DNA of 64,000 nt from Paenibacillus tundrae (GCF_030812775.1 NZ_JAUSTI010000010.1:124001-188000), one strand, 5' to 3'; shown: positions 28,058 to 37,507, numbered from the stretch's first letter. Translations and numbers: made by a program. Notes: generated from the letters alone by a model not told the origin.

Positions 28058-29011
28058 TTACACCATGGTAAGGCGATCTATACTTCCGGATAACACTGCG
28101 CAGGAGCGTTCGAATTTCTCGCGTTCAGTTGCATCCAGATTCAATTCAATGATCTCTTGGATGCCATTGCCACCGATAATCGCGGGAACGCCCGCACAGA
28201 CATTGTTCTGTCCATACTCTCCTTCTAGGATCGCGGAGACGGCGATGATCTTATGCTCGTCATTGAGGATGGAGCGTGTAATATAAGCAAGGGCATTACC
28301 GATGCCAAACTGGGTGGAGCCTTTACGAGTGAATATCTCCCAGCCAGCGTCCTTCGTTTTACGAGCGATATCTTCCAGATCAAGATGTTTGAACCGATCC
28401 TTGTGCTGCTCCATGATGTGCAGGATCGGCTTGCCACCAATGGTAACGTGAGACCAAGCGACAAACTGGGATTCTCCATGCTCACCCAGAGCATAGCCGT
28501 GCACACTGCGAGGATCAATGGAGAAGACTTCGGACAATAGTGTTTTGAGTCTGGAGGAATCAATGGAAGTTCCTGTGCCGATGACGCGTTCACGCGGAAG
28601 ACCGGACAGCTTCCACACCATATAAGTTACTATGTCAACTGGATTCGCTGCGACGACAAAAATCCCGCTAAAACCACTTTCCATGATCGGCACAACAATA
28701 TCTTTGGCAATGGATTCTGCTTCTTCTAGAATATCAAGACGTGTCTGACCAGGCTTAGGGTTCGCCCCAGCCGTAAGCACGATTACGTCCATACTGCCAC
28801 AGTCAGCATAAGTACCTGCGTATACTTTGGTGCGATTATGTGTGAAGTCCATACAATGGGAAAAATCTAAAGCCTGCGCTACAGCGCGATCGTATGTCCG
28901 ATCGACCATCATAATTTCCCTACAGATCGACTGATTAATCATGGAATATGCACAACTAGAACCAACAAGACCTGCCCCGATCACCGCTACTTTACCTGAT
29001 TTGCCTAACAC
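28058..29011 (-). CDS. ldh: L-lactate dehydrogenase
   Basis: NAD-dependent interconversion of pyruvate and L-lactate during fermentation; 317 residues, standard length. Rossmann glycine motif [11 protein letters not shown] at the N-terminus, [11 protein letters not shown] near 120, [15 protein letters not shown] (Arg for substrate) and the catalytic GEHGESQF near residue 178. The GTG start has GGGGGA about 10 bases upstream. Monocistronic, convergent to the hybrid kinase. No Rex-like operator was recognised in the upstream DNA. Confidence 0.95.
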   Translation of the reverse strand: MLGKSGKVAVIGAGLVGSSCAYSMINQSICREIMMVDRTYDRAVAQALDFSHCMDFTHNRTKVYAGTYADCGSMDVIVLTAGANPKPGQTRLDILEEAESIAKDIVVPIMESGFSGIFVVAANPVDIVTYMVWKLSGLPRERVIGTGTSIDSSRLKTLLSEVFSIDPRSVHGYALGEHGESQFVAWSHVTIGGKPILHIMEQHKDRFKHLDLEDIARKTKDAGWEIFTRKGSTQFGIGNALAYITRSILNDEHKIIAVSAILEGEYGQNNVCAGVPAIIGGNGIQEIIELNLDATEREKFERSCAVLSGSIDRLTMV

Positions 29012-29532
29012 AGCCGTTCATCCCCCGTATCCTTTTGATTTTTCCGATTATTTTTAGTCCTATGTTAAGTATTGTCCTATAATTTATGCTGAGAATGACT
29101 CCTACGTTACATAAGATAACACATAAAAAAGCGAGACAGCAATGATATCCGTTATCGCGGGAGCGTATTGGAGCAATGGAGTTAACAAAATTGACATGAA
29201 TAGTAGTGCCTCCAAAATTTTGACGGCATTTGCATGGATCGCATTCGACACGACACCATTCTTGTAGGTTGTCGGATCATCAGGGATTTATGCGAAAAGG
29301 TGGTCTGACAAAAGTTCTTATGAATCCACAGAAACAGAACTAAAGCGTCAAAGGGATCACAAGCAGAACTGACGAATACATAAGGGCAAGCGAATCATAA
29401 TGCAGTACATGTGTAGGTATTGTGCATGTATATGCAGCGTAGACAAGTTGCCCCGATCCGATGGTTGTTACACAAGGTAGATGCTGAAGTCACGACCTTG
29501 AATTACAAAAGACTTCATTCCGGGAGGGAATA
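29012..29532. other. Gene-free stretch between ldh and MerR-like gene
   Basis: About 520 bases. I see no open frame with a ribosome site longer than about 25 codons, no strong terminator and no convincing promoter pair. GGGAGGG at 29522-29528 belongs to the next gene. Confidence 0.5.
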
Positions 29533-30189
29533 ATGATGATTGAAGAAGTAGGAGCAACGACGGAAACGGCTAAGAGTCTGGGCATTGGAGCCAGTACACT
29601 TCGAAAATATGCAGCAGCACTTGAGGAGCAGGGCTACCGGTTTGAACGCTCTGCCAACAAATCTAGACTGTTTCGATCCGAGGATGTGGAATGCATCGAG
29701 CGGCTGATGACGGAGCTTAGAGAACATAATTTGCCCTTGGTGGATGCTGTGGTCACCGTTCTATCTCCAGAAGCATCCACAGTTGAAATAGGTGATACGT
29801 CAGAAAGCGAATGCGCGGCAACGATTATGCCTGCGTTATTCCCGGAAGAAGCTGAGCTGCCGAATAGCTTGAGATCATATGAGGGATTAGGACAATTAGT
29901 GACTGAAGTGACAGCTGGTGCAGTGACGCCGCAGGATGATCGAGTACAGCAGCTACAGCACCGAGTGGATGAATTAGAATTAACCCTGAAGCATCTTGCC
30001 GATACGCATCAGGCTCTGGAAGAGCAGATGGAGAAGCAGCGTGTATGGATGAATGAAAAGTTGGAGGAAGAGCGCGACCGTGAATTGGTGACCAATTTAC
30101 GCAGTTACCAGGGAAGAAAGCGCAAGCCAAAGGGAACAACCCTCCGTATGTTATTTGGTCTGTTGCCGAAGAAGCATAAAGAGGCGTAA
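29533..30189 (+). CDS. MerR/RacA-like HTH protein with coiled coil
   Basis: 218 residues. An N-terminal MerR-type helix-turn-helix (about 8-65: TAKSLGIGASTLRKYAAALEEQGYRFER, then LFRSEDVECIERL) is followed by an acidic linker, a Gln/Glu-rich coiled coil (about 140-190) and a basic, amphipathic tail RMLFGLLPKKHKEA. This layout is that of chromosome-anchoring RacA and related plasmid or phage MerR-coiled-coil proteins, not of metal-sensing MerR. Strong ribosome site GGGAGGG. Function is inferred only from layout. Confidence 0.65.
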   Translation: MMIEEVGATTETAKSLGIGASTLRKYAAALEEQGYRFERSANKSRLFRSEDVECIERLMTELREHNLPLVDAVVTVLSPEASTVEIGDTSESECAATIMPALFPEEAELPNSLRSYEGLGQLVTEVTAGAVTPQDDRVQQLQHRVDELELTLKHLADTHQALEEQMEKQRVWMNEKLEEERDRELVTNLRSYQGRKRKPKGTTLRMLFGLLPKKHKEA

Positions 30190-30357
30190 AGAGGAATAAG
30201 AGTGCATAAAGCATCTGTCCACTGCTGTTCGTGCTATGATTGCCCATCGCCCTACTGTTATAATAAGTTCCATAACAACAAGAAAATCAGCAAACGAATC
30301 TTGCTCTACATGATCATGATGGAGTGGTAGCAGTCGTATGCTAGTGGGGGAGAACGA

Positions 30358-31179
30358 GTGGAGCTGCAACGAAGCTGGCAAAGACTGTTGGGACTGTGGA
30401 CAGATCGACCCTTGCCAAAGGGGGCAATAATAGCAGAAAGATACACGATTTGTGAATTGCTTGGTATGGGAAGTTACGGACTGACATACCTCTGTATAGA
30501 TGAACAAACAGGAGATGAGGTTGCGTTAAAAGGTTCGAAGCCCAGCAAAGGTAAGTTATCCGCCCGACTGCTGAGTAGAGAAGCAGATGTGATGAGCCGG
30601 CTGCGGCACCCGGCGATTCCTAGGATTTTGAATGCATTTATATATAAGGGAAGAAGTTACATCGCCATAGAATATATTCGGGGTGAGACGCTGGAGACGT
30701 ATATCTTCGAACAGAGCCAGCGATATAGCGAACGAGAATGTATTGAACTGGCGAGCCAATTATTATCTCCAATCGCTCATGTTCATCAGCAAGGCTATAT
30801 CCATGGGGATGTACGGATTCCCAACGTGATTATGAAGGATGGGCACTTGCATCTCATTGATTTTGGCCTGGCGCGGCAAATGGGGGAGCCGTTGTTGCCG
30901 GAGCTGAAACGGCGTATGCGCGAACTGCCCGCACCTGAAGATGAACCTGCAACGGCTGATCAGGATTTGCAGGATCTCGGTCATTTTCTTCTGTTTATGC
31001 TGTACTCCGCCTATGAACCGGAGAAAGGGAAAGCACCTGCAAGTTGGCAGGAGGAACTGGATCTTCAGCCGGATCTGGTCATTATGCTGGAGAGATTGCT
31101 GGGGCTTAGACCTGGGTATGAGGCGGGGGCATCCGAGTTGCAAGCTGAGATGCAGCGAATTCTGCCCAAGCTACATTGA
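30358..31179 (+). CDS. Soluble Hanks-type serine/threonine protein kinase
   Basis: 273 residues, kinase domain only, with no membrane helix or PASTA domain. Glycine loop LGMGSYGLTYL near residue 37, VALK lysine near 57, alpha-C Glu in SREADVM, catalytic loop YIHGDVRIPNV (HGD instead of HRD, Asp and Asn kept) and metal-binding DFG in LIDFGLARQ. All residues needed for catalysis are present. The GTG start follows GGGGGAG. A tiny Ser-rich protein is encoded convergently just downstream, and a MerR/RacA-like gene lies upstream on the same strand; substrate unknown. Confidence 0.85.
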   Translation: MELQRSWQRLLGLWTDRPLPKGAIIAERYTICELLGMGSYGLTYLCIDEQTGDEVALKGSKPSKGKLSARLLSREADVMSRLRHPAIPRILNAFIYKGRSYIAIEYIRGETLETYIFEQSQRYSERECIELASQLLSPIAHVHQQGYIHGDVRIPNVIMKDGHLHLIDFGLARQMGEPLLPELKRRMRELPAPEDEPATADQDLQDLGHFLLFMLYSAYEPEKGKAPASWQEELDLQPDLVIMLERLLGLRPGYEAGASELQAEMQRILPKLH

Positions 31180-31215
31180 TGAGCATAACATCGCATATAG
31201 GCGAAGATGGTGATG

Positions 31216-31253
31216 AATGACCTCTGTAAACATCATGGCGGAGGTCATTTTTG
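31216..31253 (+). terminator. Terminator after the protein kinase
   Basis: AATGACCTC at 31216-31224 pairs with GAGGTCATT at 31241-31249, followed by T-rich sequence. Confidence 0.8.
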
Positions 31254-31287
31254 TTGTCTATTTCTATGAATACATAACGCAATATAC

Positions 31288-31335
31288 AAAGGGTATCATG
31301 CTGGCATGATAATATCACCAGCATGATACCCTTTT
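31288..31335. terminator. Perfect bidirectional terminator
   Basis: GGGTATCATGCTGG (31291-31304) and its exact complement (31318-31331) are flanked by AAA and TTTT. It serves the small Ser-rich gene on the minus strand and backs up the kinase terminator. Confidence 0.88.
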
Positions 31336-31426
31336 ATTCGTTAGCACAACATTCCAAATTAGTTTTACGACCCCGACGTGGAGTTCTATTGTGTATATTG
31401 CTATAGTCTTATGGAGTGCTGCTTGA

Positions 31427-31639
31427 TTAGCTAGAGCTGTACTTTCTGCTCTTATAGTAACCAGAGCCATGACGGCTATCCCGGTATTTCATATCTGATG
31501 AGGAGTGGCGTCTATAGGAACGTTTCCCTGATGAACTGCTGTAACGTTTATAGGAGCGTCGTTTGTCAGAAGAGCTGTAGCGCCTTCGGTGTGATGAAGA
31601 TTTGGAGTCGAGAAGTTTGCCAAGAATCTTTTTGAGCAT
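31427..31639 (-). CDS. Small Ser/Arg/Tyr-rich low-complexity protein
   Basis: 70 residues. After the N-terminal MLKKILGKLLDSK helix the rest is built from imperfect repeats of the type R-R-x-Y-S-S-S and K-R-S-Y-(K/R)-R, with about one third Ser and one third Lys/Arg. AAAGGATG lies 7 bases before the ATG and a terminator follows, so the gene is credible. The composition resembles repeat segments of spore-coat proteins such as CotG, which are phosphorylated by the kinase-like CotH. A spore or envelope role is only a suggestion. Confidence 0.7.
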   Translation of the reverse strand: MLKKILGKLLDSKSSSHRRRYSSSDKRRSYKRYSSSSGKRSYRRHSSSDMKYRDSRHGSGYYKSRKYSSS

Positions 31640-31870
31640 GAGTTTTCATCCTTTCGTCTTCCATCGTTTTTAGCATATACGCACAGCCGAGGAAGAGGGT
31701 TTCGGGTTTCTTCAGAAAAATGTATTCATACAGATTGAGCCAGGCGTATAATAGATTGTTGGTGTTTTCACGGTTATGTACAGGGTTACTTATACGGAAT
31801 TTTTTATTTTGAGTGTTTCGCGTTACAATAGAAGACAAGGGAAGATCTTAACGGACAAGGAGAAGTCGGA

Positions 31871-32617
31871 ATGATTACATTGAAAACAAAAGAGCAGATT
31901 GAACAGATGAAAAAAGCAGGTGAGATTCTTGCCGCATGCCATAGAGAAATAGCGAAAATGATCCGTCCAGGGATCACAACGCAGGAGATTGACCAATTTG
32001 CAGAAGCTTTTATGAAGAAAAATGGCGCAACACCGGAGCAAAAAGGGTATAACGGATACCAATTTGCGACATGTGCTTCAGTAAACGACGTAATCTGCCA
32101 TGGTTTTCCCGGGAAATATGTGTTGCAGGACGGCGATATCGTAACGATTGATATGGTCGTGAATTTGAACGGCTGGCTCGCTGATTCAGCATGGTCTTAT
32201 GCAGTAGGGCAAGTTACGCCAGAAGCACAACATCTGTTAGAGGTGACCAAGAACTCGCTCTATAAAGGCATTGAACTCGCTGTAGTCGGCAACCGAATCG
32301 GTGATATCTCACATGCGATCCAAACGTATGCTGAAGGCGAAGGGCTGTCGGTTGTTCGTGAGTTTATCGGGCATGGCATTGGCGAGAAAATGCATGAAGA
32401 GCCGCAGGTGCCTCATTATGGTCCGCCTCATCGTGGACCACGACTCAAAGAAGGTATGGTCATTACCATTGAGCCTATGTTGAACATCGGTACGTTCCGT
32501 AGTAAGCTTGATTCAGATGGTTGGACGGCGCGTACAATGGATGGAAGCTTGTCTGCTCAATATGAGCACACCATTGCGATTACAGCAGATGGTCCAGTGA
32601 TTCTGACGGCTCAATAA
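31871..32617 (+). CDS. map: Methionine aminopeptidase, type I
   Basis: Removes the initiator Met from nascent proteins; 248 residues, with no zinc-finger extension. The metal ligands of the pita-bread fold are visible: Asp in VTIDMVV, Asp in LADSAWSYAVG, His in GHGIGEKMHEEP, Glu in ITIEPM and Glu in QYEHTIAI. AAGGAG 8 bases upstream of the ATG. It is not in a ribosomal-protein operon, so it is probably an additional (MapB/YflG-like) copy. Confidence 0.93.
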   Translation: MITLKTKEQIEQMKKAGEILAACHREIAKMIRPGITTQEIDQFAEAFMKKNGATPEQKGYNGYQFATCASVNDVICHGFPGKYVLQDGDIVTIDMVVNLNGWLADSAWSYAVGQVTPEAQHLLEVTKNSLYKGIELAVVGNRIGDISHAIQTYAEGEGLSVVREFIGHGIGEKMHEEPQVPHYGPPHRGPRLKEGMVITIEPMLNIGTFRSKLDSDGWTARTMDGSLSAQYEHTIAITADGPVILTAQ

Positions 32618-32661
32618 GGTAGTATGGCTGAGACTCAATCACTATAATTTTAGTCATTTCA

Positions 32662-32690
32662 AGGCGGCCCACGTTTGTGATCCGCCTGTT
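32662..32690 (+). terminator. Weak hairpin after map
   Basis: AGGCGG at 32662-32667 and CCGCCT at 32682-32687, followed by GTTT. A short stem and poor T-run, so termination is uncertain. Confidence 0.4.
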
Positions 32691-32852
32691 TCGGTTTAAA
32701 ATATAAGAGTGTGTTCAAAAAGTCCTGTTTTCAGTACTGTGGACGATTTGAACCAATTTCTATGAAGTGGCAATAACATATCGTGCTGGTGGTAGAGTAT
32801 GAGCGTAAGCGAGAGTTCATTCTGATCCACTGGTTACAAGGAGGTCATTAAG

Positions 32853-33866
32853 ATGTCTGAAAATGAACAGATCGTACTTGCATCTCGTCCGGAAGGTGCA
32901 CCATCCCGTGACAATTTTCAATTTATAAATACACCACTTCCTGAACCGGAAGCAGGACAGGTTCTGGTTCGTACATTATATTTGTCGGTTGATCCGTATA
33001 TGCGAGGCCGGATGAAGGATACGAAGTCCTATTCGCCACCGTATGCGCTGAACGAAGTGATTAAAGGTGGAGCCATTGGTCAAGTGGTGGAATCCTCGGA
33101 GCCTAATCTGCGCAAGGGTGACCTTGTGACGGGAATGTGGGGCTGGCAACGTTACGCGGCAGTTAATACGGGAGATCTTTCACTGATCGATACCGAAGAA
33201 GCTCCATTGACTGCATATTTGGGCGCGGTTGGTCTTACGGGGCTAACAGCATATTTCGGAATGGAGGATATCGGTAAACCTAAGGAAGGCGAGACTGTCG
33301 TTGTATCCGGCGCAGCAGGTGCTGTAGGAATGATCGCAGGACAGATTGCCAAGATCGTAGGCGCTCGTGTTGTAGGTATTGCTGGTTCTGATGAGAAATG
33401 TGCATACCTCAAAGACAAATTGGGATTCGACGTGGTATTGAATTACAAACAAGAGAGCGATATGTCTGCTGCCATCGAACGGGTATGTCCGGATGGCGTA
33501 GATGTATATTTTGATAATGTCGGCGGCGAAATTTCCGATGCGGTGTTACGCCACATTAACCGAAATGCACGTATTCCATTGTGTGGGCAGATCTCTTCCT
33601 ATAACTTGGAAAAGCCAGATATCGGTATGCGTCCGCAGACCCTGCTGTTAACCAATACAGCACTGATGAAGGGATTCCTTTTGGGAGACTACGCCAAGTC
33701 CTTTAAGGAAGGTCGTGTGAAGTTAGCCAAATGGATCAAAGCAGGTCATATTCAATATGAGGAAAATATTGTGGAAGGTTTCGAACAGACACCTGAAGCA
33801 TTCATGGGTCTCTTCTCAGGGGATAACCTAGGTAAACAACTGGTGAAGGTTGCCGATCCGGAGTAA
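32853..33866 (+). CDS. NADP-dependent oxidoreductase (MDR family, CurA/YfmJ-like)
   Basis: 337-residue zinc-free medium-chain reductase that reduces alpha,beta-unsaturated ketones with NADPH. The N-terminal part has LYLSVDPYMRGRM, typical of this subfamily, the nucleotide-binding motif is SGAAGAVGMIAGQ near residue 152, and FDNVGGEISDAVL near 225 follows. Excellent ribosome site AAGGAGG at 8 bases. It appears monocistronic. Confidence 0.92.
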   Translation: MSENEQIVLASRPEGAPSRDNFQFINTPLPEPEAGQVLVRTLYLSVDPYMRGRMKDTKSYSPPYALNEVIKGGAIGQVVESSEPNLRKGDLVTGMWGWQRYAAVNTGDLSLIDTEEAPLTAYLGAVGLTGLTAYFGMEDIGKPKEGETVVVSGAAGAVGMIAGQIAKIVGARVVGIAGSDEKCAYLKDKLGFDVVLNYKQESDMSAAIERVCPDGVDVYFDNVGGEISDAVLRHINRNARIPLCGQISSYNLEKPDIGMRPQTLLLTNTALMKGFLLGDYAKSFKEGRVKLAKWIKAGHIQYEENIVEGFEQTPEAFMGLFSGDNLGKQLVKVADPE

Positions 33867-33956
33867 AGATAGATGAAATGATGAAATAAAGTGTACTATT
33901 ATATGGGTTCTATGGCTGAATTCCACTGGAACGCAGCCCTATAGAATGCCTACCTC

Positions 33957-34003
33957 AAAAAAAGACACGTTCTTCCGCATAGCCATGCAGAAAACGTGTC
34001 TTT
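33957..34003. terminator. Bidirectional terminator between reductase and ccdC
   Basis: AAAGACACGTT at 33961-33971 pairs with AACGTGTCTTT at 33993-34003. A run of seven A at 33957-33963 gives seven T on the minus strand, so it is strongest for the ccdC-like gene. Confidence 0.88.
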
Positions 34004-34043
34004 GGTGTGTTTGTATGCGTGAATAGAGCGGAGCAGAGAGAGT

Positions 34044-34532
34044 CTAGGCTTCCTCTGCACTAATCACTTCTTTATAGTGCTTGTACATGTACACACGCCA
34101 GCGGACGATCATACCGAAGGCGAGCAGGAAGAAGAGTCCACCTGTCTGTGGAATGGATACATAACGCTGGATGACTTCATGCAATATGAGCCGCACAGCG
34201 AGCAGTCCAAGCAGGATAAAAGCGAAACTGCGCGAACGCGTTGCGAATATTTCACCGTTAATCCGCTCAAAGCGAGTACTGCGAATAAGCGGATACGAGA
34301 AGATAAACCAACCAACAAGCAGTGCAATGGCTGCCCACAGCAACGGAACATGCGTTTCAGGAACGACAAACATGAGGAACCCTGTACTCATTCCGAGTGG
34401 AGGGATCAGAATTTTACGAATAGTGACTGGGCGATGACTGGCTTTCATTCGAATGAAAATGGCAAGCAGCGCCATGATGAGCATCCCTACAGTTGCACCG
34501 ATCTGAAGGTAAAATGGACTAATTTGAGCCAC
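34044..34532 (-). CDS. ccdC: CcdC-like membrane protein (DUF1453)
   Basis: 162-residue protein with about five membrane helices. KASHRPVTIRKILIPPLGMSTGFLMF near residue 30 is the CcdC hallmark. In Bacillus it is linked to cytochrome c maturation by name, though its role is not firmly known. GTG 34532 was chosen because GAGGG lies 8 bases upstream; the frame continues 14 codons further up to an ATG without a ribosome site. Stands alone, far from ccdA. Confidence 0.85.
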   Translation of the reverse strand: MAQISPFYLQIGATVGMLIMALLAIFIRMKASHRPVTIRKILIPPLGMSTGFLMFVVPETHVPLLWAAIALLVGWFIFSYPLIRSTRFERINGEIFATRSRSFAFILLGLLAVRLILHEVIQRYVSIPQTGGLFFLLAFGMIVRWRVYMYKHYKEVISAEEA

Positions 34533-34742
34533 GAAGATATCCCTCTTTCTGGAATAATATATTGCTGAATCCATTCAAATCATGATGTGAAGTCTCAGAA
34601 TTTTCTTTCCCTATTATATCATAAACGTAGTTTGCCGATAGAATGCTTAGTAAGCATTTTCACCGTATCTAAGGACGGCTAATAATCAGCAGGTCATACG
34701 TATATCGCACCGGTTGTAAGACGAACATTGTGCGTTGGAAAT

Positions 34743-34758
34743 GGTTACTAGTGTAACC
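34743..34758. promoter_or_regulatory. Short perfect inverted repeat before the HEAT/GT2 operon
   Basis: GGTTAC-TAGT-GTAACC forms a 6-4-6 palindrome 37 bases upstream of the HEAT-repeat gene start. It may be an operator or an mRNA hairpin; evidence is limited to symmetry. Confidence 0.35.
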
Positions 34759-34794
34759 AAAGGTGGGCGGTTTATTCGATTGAGGGGATAAGTC

Positions 34795-35949
34795 ATGAGT
34801 GAATATATGAGAGACAAAATGCAGGGGTTTGGGAGATCCATGTCCGGGTGGACGGAAACGGGAAGTAACTATTTGGTTCAGGTGACCGGTGTAATCTGTG
34901 GAGGCGTGTTCGTGACGCTTCTCATTATCTATCTCATCTTGTTGTGGAGAAATCAGCTGAAGAAGCGAACGCTAAAACTCCAAAAAAGAGCATTCCGTGA
35001 CCTAATCGCTGATGATTCTGCACTTCGTCATTATTTTGCAGGAGGAGAGATCACACCTAAGCTGCTGGATATGAGGAAAGTTCAGCATGAAGCGTTACAG
35101 GAAGTGTTATTGCAACAACTAGAGGACAGTGCGGATGATCTCCAAAGGGAAAAGATTCGCTTCCTCGCAGGTCAAGTATTTGGAACGTTGTACCGGACTA
35201 AGCTTCGTTCAATAAGATGGAGTCAACGTATTAATACATTGCTCTATATAGAGCAATTTCAGATGACGGAACTTCTGCCTAGACTGGAAGAGATGATGCG
35301 TTCTTCGTTATGCACGAATCAGGAACGATTTATTATTCTGAGAATGTACGCTAGGACAGGCTATGTACGCTTAGTGAAAGAGTTGCTCAGGAAAAACACA
35401 GCCATGTCGGATTCGCAATATTTGCAGATTATGCTATTACTTACGGATGAGATCTGGGAGAAGGTCATTGATCACTATGAGGAGCTTCCCATGCAGGCAA
35501 AGTATAACGTCGTGGATGCGATGCGCATTCGAAATGTGCAGTCGACGAGAGAGCTGGCATTATTAGAACGACTGCTATTCGAAGACCATGTGGAGCAGCG
35601 CATCTTTTCGCTTCGTGCTTTAGCCCAGATTGGTAAGCTGAGTGATGGGACTAAGGAAAAGCTACTGCTGGCTTGGGAAGAAGAGAGAGGTATTCGATCA
35701 CGTCTAGAACGACTCATGTACGCTAGGTTGTTGGGACGTGTTCATACAGAGGGATTTATTGAGCATCTGAATGGACTTATGGGTGATCCTGCTTACGAAA
35801 TAAGGCAGGAAGCTGCGAACTCTCTCGCTCAATATGATCAAGGAATCGAGAAATTACGCTGCGTAGCAAGGGTACATCCGGACAAATACGCGAGGCAGAT
35901 AGCGGAAGAAACGCTGGAAAGGAAGCAGTATGAACGAAAGATGGCTTGA
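34795..35949 (+). CDS. Membrane-anchored HEAT-repeat protein
   Basis: 384 residues. One N-terminal membrane helix (about 27-52) is followed by an all-helical cytoplasmic domain. In the last third, repeats such as FEDHVEQRIFSLRALAQIGKL and GDPAYEIRQEAANSLAQYD have the HEAT pattern. GAGGGG precedes the ATG. The 3' end overlaps the glycosyltransferase start by 20 bases. HEAT-repeat and GT2 gene pairs occur in other Bacillota; a scaffold role for the glycosyltransferase is inferred. Confidence 0.75.
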   Translation: MSEYMRDKMQGFGRSMSGWTETGSNYLVQVTGVICGGVFVTLLIIYLILLWRNQLKKRTLKLQKRAFRDLIADDSALRHYFAGGEITPKLLDMRKVQHEALQEVLLQQLEDSADDLQREKIRFLAGQVFGTLYRTKLRSIRWSQRINTLLYIEQFQMTELLPRLEEMMRSSLCTNQERFIILRMYARTGYVRLVKELLRKNTAMSDSQYLQIMLLLTDEIWEKVIDHYEELPMQAKYNVVDAMRIRNVQSTRELALLERLLFEDHVEQRIFSLRALAQIGKLSDGTKEKLLLAWEEERGIRSRLERLMYARLLGRVHTEGFIEHLNGLMGDPAYEIRQEAANSLAQYDQGIEKLRCVARVHPDKYARQIAEETLERKQYERKMA

Positions 35950-37432
35950 GCTGCTGCAGAGTTTAATTCTGTTATGTTATAAAGGCATATGGATCTACCT
36001 TGTTGTGGTGATCATCGCATGTATTTGGTTATTTCTAGCTGCGGTTCGTACAATGGTGCGAAAAAAGGATCTGGATCTGCTTCACTATGATGAAGTGCTT
36101 AATGAAGCACTCGCTCCCCCGGTGTCTGTACTTTATCCGGTACATAATCGAGAGAACACCATTATTGCGGATGTAAATCATCTCCTTGATATCCATTATG
36201 GCTGCTACGAAGTGATTGTTATTAATGATGGATCAATAGACGGTACGATGGAACGCTTAATGGAAGTGTATGAGCTGTCTACGGTGAAGAGCAAGACCCA
36301 TTATTCCAGTATTGGGCAGGCAGTTGGAGAGATTAGAGGTACATATCGTTCAATGCGATATGACAATCTTGTCGTGGTCGACAAGCAATATGGAGGACAC
36401 TCCGATGCATTGAATGCGGGAATACGTGTGTCTCAGTATCCGTATTTTGCATCCATTGGCCCTACGACCATGCTGGACAAATATGCATTTGTGAAAATGA
36501 TGAAGCCCGTTATGGCCGCATTACCGGGTGAAGAGATTATCGCGTGTGGCGGAAGGTTAGAGCTTGCGGACTCGCAGAGGGTGTCCTGCTCCAGATTTCA
36601 TATTCAAGGAGAGAAGCCCGCCGCAGCTCTTCCAAGGAGTCCACTACTTATGATGCAGAGGATTGAATATATCCGTGTATTTCTCATCAGTGGATTGGGC
36701 TTGGTTAGATACAATATCAATACGTTATTGTTTACGTCAGAAGCGTTTGGGTTGTTCAAAAAAAGTTATGTTATGGAAATCGGAGGATTCAATCCTGATC
36801 CAAGAATGGCTCATCTAGAGCTGATCATGCGTCTTCACAGGCACATGAAACAGATCAAGGGCAGGGGACGCATCGTGTATATTGATGACCCTGTAAGCAG
36901 TATGAAGGTACCTGAGTCATGTGCTGGGCTGCACCAGCAGCGAATACGCTGGCATCGTCAGTTGACCAACACCATGTGGGAGCAACGGGAGATGGCAGGC
37001 AATCCGAAGTATGGTTGGATGGGCATGGTGACGATCCCTTATTTTATCATGGTCGAATTGATTGGGCCTGTTTTGGAAATAGGGACGCTATTGCTATTAT
37101 TCGTAGGTCTGCTGCTGCCGTTTGTGGAGAATAGTCTATTAGTTGTGCTGGGTATGCTCTTACTGCTCTATGGCTCACTCCTATCTGCGGCAGTCATTCT
37201 ATTTGAGGTTTGGCTGGCACGTAGAAGGTATAAGGCACGTGAAGTCACGCGTCTGTTCTTATACGCGTTATCCGAATCGTTCTGGTTCAGACCAATGAAC
37301 AACATCTTTCGTATTCATGGACTTATTAAGGCAATTTGGAGTCTGAGAGGGCATGGCAGCTCAAGAGGTTCGGCTTATTCGGAGCTTCCGGCAGATAAGT
37401 ACACGGGTCATGCAGTGAAACAATATAATTGA
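35930..37432 (+). CDS. Glycosyltransferase-2 homologue, probably catalytically degenerate
   Basis: 500 residues. N-terminal helix (about 17-37), GT-A domain (about 60-330) and three C-terminal helices (about 360-450), the layout of HAS/NodC-type processive transferases. UDP-contact motif VINDGSIDGT and the donor-loop region GGHSDALNAGI are recognisable, as is the QQRIRW motif. But where relatives have SIDADSIL this protein reads SIGPTTML, and where they have GEDMELVVRLH it reads RMAHLELIMRLH. The metal-binding DxD and the catalytic ED are both gone. It is probably a pseudo-enzyme with a structural or regulatory role, encoded with the HEAT protein. Confidence 0.8.
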   Translation: MNERWLELLQSLILLCYKGIWIYLVVVIIACIWLFLAAVRTMVRKKDLDLLHYDEVLNEALAPPVSVLYPVHNRENTIIADVNHLLDIHYGCYEVIVINDGSIDGTMERLMEVYELSTVKSKTHYSSIGQAVGEIRGTYRSMRYDNLVVVDKQYGGHSDALNAGIRVSQYPYFASIGPTTMLDKYAFVKMMKPVMAALPGEEIIACGGRLELADSQRVSCSRFHIQGEKPAAALPRSPLLMMQRIEYIRVFLISGLGLVRYNINTLLFTSEAFGLFKKSYVMEIGGFNPDPRMAHLELIMRLHRHMKQIKGRGRIVYIDDPVSSMKVPESCAGLHQQRIRWHRQLTNTMWEQREMAGNPKYGWMGMVTIPYFIMVELIGPVLEIGTLLLLFVGLLLPFVENSLLVVLGMLLLLYGSLLSAAVILFEVWLARRRYKAREVTRLFLYALSESFWFRPMNNIFRIHGLIKAIWSLRGHGSSRGSAYSELPADKYTGHAVKQYN

Positions 37433-37507
37433 GTTGAACTTGCAGGTGGATCGTATAGGACAGGGTCATGTGCCTAGAGCCTAGGAGGCCACGATCATAT
37501 AGAAGAG

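Noticed and set aside
32705..32760. GTGTTCAAAAAGTC-like sequence as an IS end
   Set aside because: No matching inverted end, target duplication or transposase nearby.
34077..34568. 163-codon plus-strand frame opposite ccdC
   Set aside because: Antisense to a well-supported membrane protein; composition is that of a reversed hydrophobic gene.
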